A stretch of 64,000 bases of DNA, taken from positions 496,001 to 560,000 of the forward strand of contig NZ_JAAKXY010000004.1 in assembly GCF_011043775.1 (NCBI RefSeq), read 5' to 3'. The notes under the pieces are model-generated. The model worked only from the letters and a program-made list of their open reading frames with translations. It was not told the DNA's origin and searched no databases. A program made the translations under genes and the position numbers. This stretch comes from Natronolimnobius sp. AArcel1. Its GTDB lineage: Archaea; Halobacteriota; Halobacteria; Halobacteriales; Natrialbaceae. How positions within the stretch are numbered: the first letter of the stretch is position 1; every line of letters starts with the position of its first letter. Of this stretch, positions 8,948 to 16,169 are shown in pieces.

Positions 8948-9961
8948 CTAACTGTCTGGAAGGTATCGACGCCGTTGGCGCATTTTATCGACGCTTGACC
9001 TCTGGTCATAGTGCAGATCGATGACGTCAGGACTTACGTCCATGCGCGAGCTGACCACGGGCTCGGGTGTATCTTTTCGCAGATGGTACGTGATCGCCCC
9101 CCGTCGAATCGGATGTGGACTGAGAACTGATGGACAGGCATGAACATTTGAGGTAGGAATCGCTTCACAATCGTCGATATCACGATCATGAGGACATGTG
9201 TCGCTATAGACACACGGGCGAGTGTACTGGTACGCGATTGTTCGACCACGGTTACGACTCAATCGGTTCTGTCGAGTGACGAACAACGGCTCACGGCCAT
9301 GCTCGTCTACAAGGCCATTGTGGTTGACTTCCAGCCAGTCATCTAACACCGTGCAAACGTGATCTTGCAGTGCAATCACGCGCTCACTCCCTTTTCCGTT
9401 CTTCAGTGAAGTCCCCTGCTCTGGACGATGTTTGAGGATCAAATATTGCTCCTCTGAATTGTAATCGTCCGCATCAAGACCGACAGCAGCTCCTATTCGA
9501 ATACCAGTATGCCAGAGCACAGTCAAAAGTGCGTGTTCCAGCGTGGCGTACCGGAATTGTTCGAGGTGATCAAAGATGGCATCTGCGCGTTCTGGATCCA
9601 GCATTTCGACACGTGCATCTTCTTCGGTCAGAGTCGGGAGAATGATTTTCTCATCGAGTCCTGGTTTGACGCCATCGATGCTGGCTAAGAAGCGCAGGAA
9701 CGTTTTAAGGGTAGCGAGCTGACCTTTCATCGTCGCGGTAGCCAGCCCGTCCTCTTCTCGACGTTTCACCCTGTATCGATGGATATCTCGTCCCGAGAAG
9801 TCGTTGAGATTTTCGATGTCTTCCTCCTCACACCATAGGACGAATTGCTTCAGCCGGTACCGATGAGATTGGATGGTGGAGTCGGCAAGCTCGTGGCTCC
9901 GCGCGTCGAGGTACATTTGCTTCGCTGTGCGTGGATCGATTGGTTCGAGGTCGTCCGTCAT
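8948..9961 (-). CDS. Tyrosine recombinase / integrase of the left-hand island
   Basis: This 337-residue site-specific recombinase has an N-terminal SAM-like DNA-binding domain (residues about 10-100) and a catalytic domain. Catalytic residues are visible: Arg in WHTGIRIGAAVGL, the His-x-x-Arg box in SPHPIRRGAITYH, and the nucleophile Tyr in DLHYDQ. A Cys/His-rich insertion (CPHDRDIDDC) before the His box is common in haloarchaeal phage-type integrases. I chose the ATG at 9961 because upstream codons run into tRNA-derived repeat sequence. The gene abuts the tRNA-tail element at 10067-10211, the expected place for an attachment site. It probably mobilises the island to its left, which carries the nuclease genes. 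Confidence 0.9.
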   Translation of the reverse strand: MTDDLEPIDPRTAKQMYLDARSHELADSTIQSHRYRLKQFVLWCEEEDIENLNDFSGRDIHRYRVKRREEDGLATATMKGQLATLKTFLRFLASIDGVKPGLDEKIILPTLTEEDARVEMLDPERADAIFDHLEQFRYATLEHALLTVLWHTGIRIGAAVGLDADDYNSEEQYLILKHRPEQGTSLKNGKGSERVIALQDHVCTVLDDWLEVNHNGLVDEHGREPLFVTRQNRLSRNRGRTIAYQYTRPCVYSDTCPHDRDIDDCEAIPTSNVHACPSVLSPHPIRRGAITYHLRKDTPEPVVSSRMDVSPDVIDLHYDQRSSVDKMRQRRRYLPDS

Positions 9962-10066
9962 GGTTGATTGCTCCGAAGGCGATAAGCGAGCGTTTCTAAC
10001 CGGCCGTTCTGACGGCTGTATCCTGGTATAACGGATGGCTGGCGCTCCAGTGGATTCTGGACGAGC

Positions 10067-10211
10067 CCCGCCCGAGCCCATATTTCTGCCGCGAACAACT
10101 CGTGAGCGGCAGAAATCTGTCGCGAGCGGCGGGTTCGAACCAGACCAGTCGCAGCGGGCGAACGAAATGAGCCCGACCGTCTGGGCGAGGTTCGAACCCG
10201 CCCGAGCCCAC
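10067..10211 (+). repeat. Orphan tRNA-tail element beside the integrase (candidate attachment site)
   Basis: CCCGCCCGAGCCCA occurs at 10067-10080 and again at 10197-10210, 130 bases apart; both look like a tRNA acceptor end. Between them are two hairpins. Hairpin A has a perfect 10-bp stem (10083-10092 with 10106-10115) and the loop GAACAACTCGTGA. Hairpin B has a perfect 14-bp stem (10128-10141 with 10189-10202) whose 3' arm GGTTCGAACCCGCC leads straight into the second acceptor-like end. The layout matches the elements behind the three intact tRNA genes, but no complete tRNA is present here. This suggests the 5' tRNA part was displaced by integration of the element to the left. Confidence 0.7.
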
Positions 10212-10541
10212 CCAATTACACAGAACTACACTCCAAGAGAGTGAGCAAATGACTCTATCACACCTCGAGAACGGAGGACAGGCGCCTCGAGTCTGAATGA
10301 GCAGCGAGTAGCCTGTCCATTAGAAGTGTCCCGGTCAGTCTGTCACTACTGGTCGTTGCGGTGGAACGTCTCGCGTACAGAAATGACGAGTGGTTCCGAC
10401 GTGTGCTGGAAAGCGTAAGACGCCGCACTGGTGTGTCTGCCCGTAGATTGTGAGCGTGTCGCCGTGCCCGTTGAGTCTCGAGTCCAATTACCTGCGCTAA
10501 GCAGCCACTAGTTGGGAGGGCGAGTCACTCGTCGTGGGTAG
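10212..10541. other. Intergenic stretch without a supported gene
   Basis: No convincing gene is seen. A plus-strand frame of about 33 codons ending with TGA at 10451-10453 has protein-like composition (contains ERLAYRNDEWFRR) but is closed upstream by a stop and may be the tail of a decayed gene. CTCGAG reappears at 10262, marking the return to chromosome-like composition. Confidence 0.4.
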
Positions 10542-10988
10542 TCAGTGCTTGAGTCGGGCAACGTTCTCACGGATAGAGCTGAAGAAGCCGTCGTCGGCGT
10601 CAGCCTGTAAGGCGGCATGAAGCGTCGAGTTCTCCGGTTCGTCCTTGATGACGATTCGGAGATATGGCTCGAGTTGTTCGAACGCATCCGCGAGAACGAC
10701 GGTGTGGTTGTCCTCGTCGTGGTCGACAACGCCTGCGTCGGCCAATTTCGGGACGTGGCATTGCACGGATGAGACGTAGACACTCTTGTATTCGTTTTTC
10801 TCGACCTCGTCCGGATGCACGTTGTGTTCCCAGCCGGCGACCTGTTCAGCGAGCGTAGAGAGCTCGATTGGGTCTTCGCGGCCACGAAGCGCGTAGAGGA
10901 GGTAGCGCCGCCGCCGATTGGCGAGCAACTCGAGGATTGTGTCTGCTGACAGTTCCTGATCTGTCTGACTCGAGGTAAGGGCTTCCAT
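10542..10988 (-). CDS. Winged-helix transcriptional regulator (DUF7344-like)
   Basis: The 148-residue protein has the haloarchaeal winged-helix signature LLANRRRRYLLYALR (residues about 20-35), followed by LSTLAEQVAGWE and a recognition helix region HVPKLADAGVVDHDED, ending in a helical C-terminal part. This family is numerous in haloarchaea and its targets are usually unknown. It is monocistronic, with the ATG at 10988 downstream of an AT-poor region. Intact and in chromosome-like codon use, it appears to lie just outside the mobile island and could regulate neighbours on either side; its target is not evident. Confidence 0.78.
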   Translation of the reverse strand: MEALTSSQTDQELSADTILELLANRRRRYLLYALRGREDPIELSTLAEQVAGWEHNVHPDEVEKNEYKSVYVSSVQCHVPKLADAGVVDHDEDNHTVVLADAFEQLEPYLRIVIKDEPENSTLHAALQADADDGFFSSIRENVARLKH

Positions 10989-11179
10989 AACATGGTGTTA
11001 CTTCCCGGAGCGGAAAAGGGTGTCTTGAATATCCGTAAATCCGACAAGCGCTTGCTCCCCTCGAGAAATCAGAGCGTATGGGAGAGTATCACGGAGTTAC
11101 GCAACGCGCGAATACGTGATGTGTCGTGATATCATGCCTCTAAGAGACAGGGTCGAACGGCAGGTTTGATTCGAAATCC

Positions 11180-11190
11180 TTTTTTATATG
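11180..11190 (+). promoter_or_regulatory. TATA box of tRNA-Phe
   Basis: TTTTTTATATG lies 21-31 bases before the mature 5' end of tRNA-Phe, the expected archaeal BRE/TATA spacing. Confidence 0.6.
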
Positions 11191-11210
11191 ATCAACCGAG
11201 GTTTGGGTAA

Positions 11211-11284
11211 GCCGCCTTAGCTCAGACTGGGAGAGCACTCGACTGAAGATCGAGCTGTCCCCGGTTCAAATCCGGGAGGCGGCA
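11211..11284 (+). tRNA. tRNA-Phe (GAA)
   Basis: A 74-base cloverleaf: acceptor GCCGCCT pairs with AGGCGGC, discriminator A at 11284; anticodon stem CTCGA/TCGAG encloses CTGAAGA, giving anticodon GAA; T-arm CCCGG-TTCAAAT-CCGGG. No intron and no encoded CCA. It is followed immediately by two perfect copies of a 111-base unit that repeats its 3' end. Confidence 0.97.
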
Positions 11285-11506
11285 TTTCTGCCGCGAACAA
11301 CTCGTGAGTGACAGTAATGAGATTCGAGCGGATTTGAATTAGAGAACACCGAGCAACAGCGAGGTGTTCGCGTGGTTCAAATCCGGGAGGCGGCATTTCT
11401 GCCGCGAACAACTCGTGAGTGACAGTAATGAGATTCGAGCGGATTTGAATTAGAGAACACCGAGCAACAGCGAGGTGTTCGCGTGGTTCAAATCCGGGAG
11501 GCGGCA
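11285..11506 (+). repeat. Two tandem 111-bp tRNA-Phe tail elements
   Basis: Units 11285-11395 and 11396-11506 are identical. Each begins with hairpin A (CTGCCGC 11288-11294, loop GAACAACTCGTGA, GTGACAG 11308-11314; imperfect stem). Hairpin B follows, with GGATTTGAA (11330-11338) pairing with TTCAAATCC (11376-11384) and an inner GAACACC/GGTGTTC stem. Each unit ends in an exact copy of the tRNA-Phe 3' end, GGTTCAAATCCGGGAGGCGGCA read across two segments. The 5' arm of hairpin B is therefore complementary to the T-arm of the tRNA itself. Function is unknown. Confidence 0.95.
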
Positions 11507-11702
11507 TGTTTCAAACCGGTGAGCGGAGCGAACCGGTGCAAAAACTGACGCCGGACGGATTCTGAAGGATTTGAACGAGAGAGCTTTGCTCTCTCGAACC
11601 ACGAGCAGGTTCTCGGGCGTAGTGCACAATCCGGGAGACACTATCACGCTTTTACGCGAGACCCACTCGAGAAGCGACCGTGCTCGACTGAAGAGCAAGT
11701 TG
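11507..11702 (+). repeat. Degenerate third tRNA-Phe tail and tRNA fragment
   Basis: After the last perfect unit there is an ACCGGT stem pair around 11515-11539, a GGATTTGAA arm near 11567, and a decayed tRNA end AATCCGGGAGA at 11628-11638. CTCGACTGAAGA, the anticodon-arm sequence of tRNA-Phe, recurs near 11684. This reads as an older, decayed copy of the same element. Confidence 0.6.
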
Positions 11703-11722
11703 TGAGTGGAGCGAGTGAGTAG

Positions 11723-12409
11723 TCAGAGCCTGCCGTGGGCGTCAACCTCCACAGCGACCTCGTTGCGCCGGAGGAACGGCAGTGACCAGGGAGCGTCGTA
11801 CCCCATAAAAAACGGTTTGCCGGCGAGGGGGACGCTGGCAGCCTCGAGCGTCTCTCGCAACTGGTTGGCTTCGCGAGCAACGCGGGAGTCCGTGGCCCGC
11901 CACGTGAACCGCCTGACGGCGAGTGTTCGTTCGGGAACGTTGACAACCGACAGAGCGTCGTTGGTGGGCCGTGGAGCTGAATCTGCATCGTATTCCGTAG
12001 GGAGGTAGAATGCCATTCGGACCTTGTCAGAGCCGCGGATGCGGCCGGTTTCAACGGGCGCGGTCATCGGAATCGTCCGCTCAGTTGGCTCGACCTCGAC
12101 GGGCGCAGTCATTTCGAGCGACGTTCCGGGGCCGTCTACTTCGACCGGGGCGGTCATCGAAAGGTCCTCCCCACCGTCGTTCGCACCGCTGAGATACCGA
12201 AACAACCGACGGAACGCCGCGTTCTCGGAGGGAGCGACCGTCTCGACGACGGCCTGCTCAGGGTAACGCCGGAGTTCGACGTCGTCGATGTGAGCGACGG
12301 CCGTGTACGGAACGGTGTCGGTCGTGGTTCGCTGATAGAGCGTCCAAGCGCCGGCAGCGGCCAGCGCGCCCCCGACCACGCCCCCGACGATAGCGGAGTT
12401 TCGGACCAT
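11723..12409 (-). CDS. SOUL-family heme-binding-like protein
   Basis: The 228-residue protein opens with a hydrophobic segment (residues 5-22, NSAIVGGVVGGALAAAGAW), probably a membrane anchor, and continues with a SOUL domain: IDDVELRRYPEQAVVETV, RYLSGAND, then MTAPVEV and further family features up to the C-terminal FFMGYDAPW. SOUL proteins bind heme or porphyrins in eukaryotes and some prokaryotes; the archaeal role is untested. Unusually, the MTAPVE motif occurs three times in about 45 residues (near 85, 101 and 117), which suggests an internal duplication. It reads towards the tRNA-Phe tail region and has no operon partner. Confidence 0.85.
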   Translation of the reverse strand: MVRNSAIVGGVVGGALAAAGAWTLYQRTTTDTVPYTAVAHIDDVELRRYPEQAVVETVAPSENAAFRRLFRYLSGANDGGEDLSMTAPVEVDGPGTSLEMTAPVEVEPTERTIPMTAPVETGRIRGSDKVRMAFYLPTEYDADSAPRPTNDALSVVNVPERTLAVRRFTWRATDSRVAREANQLRETLEAASVPLAGKPFFMGYDAPWSLPFLRRNEVAVEVDAHGRL

Positions 12410-12558
12410 ACGAATAGTTCGGCTGGAACAGCCATAGCTCTTTTTTCAGGATGACAGTCGAACTCGTCGTGAGTCGGTCGATTCGTCTGTCCGTAACACC
12501 CGCGTGTCGTGTGGAGACCTCGAGCAGATCACCACCCAAACAGGACGAAACCGAGCAG

Positions 12559-13308
12559 TTATTCCTCGATTTCGAACGTCGTAATGACGGCCTCGTTGTC
12601 AGGAGTATCGTACCAGGCGGTCACGGCATACTTGCCCGGCCCCTCGACCGTACAGGAGTCACCGACCGCCTCGAGTGAGCCGTCACAGACGTCGGCAGTG
12701 TCCGGGCCAGTAACGGCAAAGTCGTCTGCGCGGTTGATTGCAACGAGCATAACCGTCGCTGTCTGGGCGTCTGAATCGATATCGACATCGAGGGCGGCCT
12801 GTGGCGTTGTGGCTGTCGTGTCCTGCTCGCCCTCGAGAGCCCACAGTCGCCATGCCTGTTCGTGTTGTCGAAGGGTAAGTTCGAGCGGAGTCTCCGCTGC
12901 GTGGTCACCGGTCGAGTCGTCTGTGACCGTCCAGACAGCCTCGAGAACGACTTCCTCGTCATCCTCCTCGAGAACATCCAGTTCGTGTGCGTCGATGCTG
13001 CCCGCCTTGATCGCGTCGCGGTCGAGGTCCTCGGCGATGGGTCCGTCCGGGTGTAACTGATCGCGTGCTGTGTCCACGTCGTCGTTCGCCACGGCGGTTA
13101 CAAACGCGTTGACGACTGCTGTCGGTGAGCCGGACTCACTCGAGTCTGTTGAGTCGTCTTCCCGTTCGGTGCTCGAGTCGCCATCGCTCGAGTTAGCTGC
13201 CTTGGTATCGTCAGTCGTGTCGGCAGGTTCGTCTGCCTGAGACTCGAGACAGCCGGCGAACGTGAGGGTGGCGGTGCCAGCCAGAGCCAGGAGGGTACGT
13301 CGCTTCAT
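12559..13308 (-). CDS. Secreted lipoprotein of unknown function
   Basis: The 249-residue product starts with MKRRTLLALAGTATLTFAGC, a lipoprotein signal with twin-arginine-like residues and a lipobox Cys at residue 20. A long Asp/Glu/Ser/Thr linker (residues about 25-65) follows, then a NTF2-like folded region beginning AVVNAFVTAVANDDVDTA. The C-terminal half is beta-rich with two Cys in the segment TADVCDGS...SCTVEG. I preferred the ATG at 13308 over 13320 because it starts the signal directly. It is expected outside the cell, anchored in the membrane. The ligand or partner is unknown. Confidence 0.75.
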   Translation of the reverse strand: MKRRTLLALAGTATLTFAGCLESQADEPADTTDDTKAANSSDGDSSTEREDDSTDSSESGSPTAVVNAFVTAVANDDVDTARDQLHPDGPIAEDLDRDAIKAGSIDAHELDVLEEDDEEVVLEAVWTVTDDSTGDHAAETPLELTLRQHEQAWRLWALEGEQDTTATTPQAALDVDIDSDAQTATVMLVAINRADDFAVTGPDTADVCDGSLEAVGDSCTVEGPGKYAVTAWYDTPDNEAVITTFEIEE

Positions 13309-13518
13309 ACTGACAGTCACAAATCACAAGTAGTGATTGTTTCGTTATTGTTGGTCTCGTAGACAACGGTGAGCGGTCAGATTCAGCGTAAGCGTGAGTC
13401 GACAGCGGGGGTCGGAACTGACACAGCGGGACAAGTATGGGAGGTGTGCTGAGAACCAACGGTGCAAACAAACGGTTAACAGCTATCCGACTGCCGTCCA
13501 TAGGTCTCCGTGTTCACA

Positions 13519-14367
13519 ATGGAAAACGAGAGTGACACGTTCGAGATCGGCGGAACGACGATTCATCGACTGGGCTTTGGTGCAATGCGTCTTTGTGGCG
13601 AGGAGATTATCGGCCCACCGGACGACGAGGACGCCGCACACGCTGTGCTCGAGCAGGCGGTCGAGTCCGGAATTGACTTCATTGATACCGCGGATTCGTA
13701 CGGCCCGGGAGTGAGCGAGCGACTCATCGGAGAAACACTGGGCGACCGAGATGATGTGCTGGTCGCGACGAAAGCAGGGTTACTCCGCAATCGCGGGGGC
13801 GAGTGGCTGGCTCACGGCGATCCGGACTACATCAGAAATCAAGTGCTGGCCTCGCTCGACCGGCTCCGAACCGACACCATTGACCTGTACCAGTTCCACC
13901 GGCCCGATGACGACGTCCCCTACGAGGACTCTATCCAGACGTTCGCCGAACTCCAGGATGACGGCCTCGTCGATCAGGTTGGCGTTAGCAACGTCTCCGT
14001 CGAGCAACTGGAGACCGCGCGCGACCACGTCGATGTCGCGACGGTCCAGAACCGATACAACATCGGCGATCGCTCGAGTGCGGACGTCCTCGAGGTCTGT
14101 GAGGAACACGACATCGGCTTCATCCCGTGGGCGCCGATCAACGGCGACGACCTCGACGAACACGGTGAGACGCTCGACGAGATTGCGGACACCCACGATG
14201 CGACGCGCCGGCAGGTCGGCCTTGCCTGGCTGCTTGCTCACTCAGATGTCGTCCTGCCGATTCCGGGCACCTCCGACCCGGACCATCTCGAGTCGAACAT
14301 CGCCGCCTCACAGCTCTCGCTCTCGGCTGATGAGGTCCAGCGAGTGACCGACCTCGAGTCCGAGTAG
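13519..14367 (+). CDS. Aldo/keto reductase
   Basis: A 282-residue (beta/alpha)8 oxidoreductase. Family marks are LGFGAMRLCG near residue 20, DTADSYGPGVSERLIGE (catalytic Asp and Tyr) near 58, VATKAG (catalytic Lys) near 85, YQFHRPD near 125, VGVSN near 160 and LPIPGTSDPDHLESN near 255 for NADPH binding. A GTG at 13510 could add three residues; the ATG at 13519 is the simpler choice. It converges with the metalloprotease-like gene, 11 bases between stops. It probably reduces small aldehydes or ketones with NADPH; the substrate is not predictable. Confidence 0.88.
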   Translation: MENESDTFEIGGTTIHRLGFGAMRLCGEEIIGPPDDEDAAHAVLEQAVESGIDFIDTADSYGPGVSERLIGETLGDRDDVLVATKAGLLRNRGGEWLAHGDPDYIRNQVLASLDRLRTDTIDLYQFHRPDDDVPYEDSIQTFAELQDDGLVDQVGVSNVSVEQLETARDHVDVATVQNRYNIGDRSSADVLEVCEEHDIGFIPWAPINGDDLDEHGETLDEIADTHDATRRQVGLAWLLAHSDVVLPIPGTSDPDHLESNIAASQLSLSADEVQRVTDLESE

Positions 14368-14378
14368 CGCGTACCCTG

Positions 14379-15236
14379 TTACTCGAGGCTGCGCAGGAGG
14401 TATTCGCGTACAAGACAGGGCCGAAGGGCGAAATCGTAGCCGGTCGTATCCCGAACGTTTGCGAGATTCGCTCGCAGGCGTTCCCATTCAGCATCCAATA
14501 GGTCGAGTTCATCGCCGGTCCCCATGACACCCGTATTTTCAGGATCGGTATCGTGTGGGAGCACGAGATGTGTGAGTTCGTGGAGAACGAGGCGTGCCTC
14601 TTCAAATCGATCGTGGCGGTTGGCGACGACGGCTCGGTTTCCAGCACTGAACCCGTTAACGTAGCCATCGATCCCAACGCCCAGTCGATCGAGCCAACGG
14701 CTATAGACTCGTTTGCGTTGGTCTGGGTCGACACTTGTGCCGGGAACGACGAACAACTGCAGCGCCGTATTTTTGAGGAACTCCTCGATTTCGTTGCTGT
14801 ACACGCTTCCAGATCGAAGCAACATGTCCTCGACTGACCGGCCATACGTCTCCGCGAGCACTCTCCGATTGTATCGCTGTGGATAATCGAGCCACTGGGC
14901 GTGAATGCCATGTTCGCGGAACCGGTCCACGACCAACTGCTTCGTCGTGGGGAATATCCGTGTAGCGCCAATGTACCGAACATCGATCAGCAATTCGGGC
15001 CGCCCAACCTCGAGCGACTCTACCTGTCCAGGTCCGTAGATCGACTCGAGTTGCTGGTGGAACGATGAGGACCGCTTTTTCCGGGTTGGTATTCCGTCGC
15101 CGTCGTCACCCATCCAGTCGGTCACTGAACCGCTGACGGAACCGATTATAGAAACGCTGCTGACGGCACCAACCGAACTGAGAAGCGCTCGACGAGATGA
15201 TTGGGGATCTGATTCACTGTGACAACGGTTCCCCAT
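14379..15236 (-). CDS. Tat-exported putative zinc metalloprotease
   Basis: The 285-residue protein has an N-terminal SSRRALLSSVGAV segment typical of a twin-arginine signal. The mature part carries VLHELTHLVLPHDTDPEN near residue 220, giving His-Glu-x-x-His plus a further His-Asp, then GVMG about 8 residues later, which resembles the Met-turn of metzincins. The spacing from the second to the third His is one residue shorter than the usual HExxHxxGxxH. A secreted zinc peptidase is likely, but the family is not certain. Two motifs earlier (SVEDMLLRSG, DPDQRKRVY) are unassigned. It is monocistronic, converging with the reductase. Confidence 0.62.
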   Translation of the reverse strand: MGNRCHSESDPQSSRRALLSSVGAVSSVSIIGSVSGSVTDWMGDDGDGIPTRKKRSSSFHQQLESIYGPGQVESLEVGRPELLIDVRYIGATRIFPTTKQLVVDRFREHGIHAQWLDYPQRYNRRVLAETYGRSVEDMLLRSGSVYSNEIEEFLKNTALQLFVVPGTSVDPDQRKRVYSRWLDRLGVGIDGYVNGFSAGNRAVVANRHDRFEEARLVLHELTHLVLPHDTDPENTGVMGTGDELDLLDAEWERLRANLANVRDTTGYDFALRPCLVREYLLRSLE

Positions 15237-15369
15237 CTCACCCGGACAGTGTGGGGATACTGAGTTAATAATTCGTCTGAACGATTTCGTGCTTTATGTC
15301 TCGCTGTATCGACTCGAGATTGGATGACGTCTCTGGGTGAGTTTGTTACTCAACAGTTGCTGTGAAACT

Positions 15370-15479
15370 GTCCGGGTGCGAGAATCGAACCACGGTCGTT
15401 CCGCTCGCGTTGCTCGCGTCACTCTCTGGTTCGATTCTCTGACGATTCCTTCGGCTCACGGATTTGTTCGCCGAAGGAA
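15370..15479 (-). repeat. tRNA-His tail element (110 bp)
   Basis: Directly behind tRNA-His on the minus strand. Hairpin A has a perfect 10-bp stem (15446-15455 with 15470-15479), its loop reading GAACAAATCCGTGA on the minus strand. Hairpin B has a perfect 13-bp stem (15380-15392 with 15427-15439). The unit ends in a 20-base copy of the tRNA-His 3' end at 15371-15390, exactly 110 bases from the original. The architecture equals that behind tRNA-Phe though the stem sequences differ. Confidence 0.9.
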
Positions 15480-15552
15480 GTCCGGGTGCGAGAATCGAAC
15501 CCGCGTCTCAGCCTCCACAAGGCTGAAGGATAACCACTACCCCAACCCGGAC
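15480..15552 (-). tRNA. tRNA-His (GTG)
   Basis: On the minus strand the acceptor TCCGGGT pairs with ACCCGGA. An encoded G-1 (complement of 15552) faces C73 (complement of 15480), the identity mark of tRNA-His. Anticodon stem CAGCC/GGCTG encloses TTGTGGA, anticodon GTG. A TATA-like TATTTTAGG lies about 30-38 bases upstream (complement of 15582-15590). Confidence 0.96.
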
Positions 15553-15713
15553 ACGCTTACGTGCTTATGTAGGTCCGGTCAACCTAAAATACGTTACGAC
15601 TCGAGGACGCCTCGCGTGTCTCACTGTCGCATACGACTCGAGCGCGTCGATCCGCCATCCGGAGTGTCGACCGGGACGTTTTTCGCCAACACGCTCGTAG
15701 GGACCACCAACGC

Positions 15714-16169
15714 GTGGCCATCACCGATAAGATCTACATCAAGAATCACCAGCAGTTGAGTTCCCAACTCGAGACCTCGATCCCGAAGGGGGCGTTCAAA
15801 GGCGCAACGCTGGACATCCTGTTTCAGGGCGAAGGCCTCGAGAAACTCGATGACGCAACCCAAGAACGGGTCCTCGACTTCTCGAGTGACTTCCTCGATT
15901 GTGGCTGTGACAACAATCCCTACTGTGGCTGCCCAGAGCGAAAGTTCATCCAGTATCTGCTCGAGTTGCGCGCACAGGGGATGGGCCCCGACGCAATCGT
16001 CGACGTGATGTCCGACGACTACATGGTGTATGCCTATCCCGGCGACGTACTCTCATTTCTCGATAACGGCGTCCGAACGCTCGAGGCGGCAGAAGGACTG
16101 GCAGGCGTTGATGGCGCAGACGACAAACAGGACGAAATTCGCCAGACAAAGCAGAATTTAGCGCGTTAG
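15714..16169 (+). CDS. Conserved haloarchaeal protein (DUF5814-like)
   Basis: A 151-residue protein starting at GTG 15714. It contains a Cys-rich motif DCGCDNNPYCGCPERK near residue 62, followed by FIQYLLELRAQG and DAIVDVMSDDYMVYAYPGD. I associate this set of features with the DUF5814-type conserved haloarchaeal family, whose function is not established; the Cys cluster (Cys-x-Cys, Cys-x-Cys) could bind zinc. The gene overlaps tail to tail by 4 bases with the RHH regulator on the other strand, so their 3' ends are tightly linked. There is no signal peptide, so it is expected in the cytoplasm. Confidence 0.72.
   Translation: MAITDKIYIKNHQQLSSQLETSIPKGAFKGATLDILFQGEGLEKLDDATQERVLDFSSDFLDCGCDNNPYCGCPERKFIQYLLELRAQGMGPDAIVDVMSDDYMVYAYPGDVLSFLDNGVRTLEAAEGLAGVDGADDKQDEIRQTKQNLAR

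Noticed and set aside
9958-10244. Several overlapping frames on both strands beside the integrase
   Set aside because: They read through the orphan tRNA-tail element, are Arg/Pro-rich and mutually exclusive; the integrase is better started at 9961.
11217-11507. 96-codon minus-strand frame covering tRNA-Phe and its repeats (repeating MPPPGFEPR-like peptide)
   Set aside because: It is the translation of the tRNA gene and the tail repeats; the peptide repeat follows the 111-base DNA period. No protein evidence.
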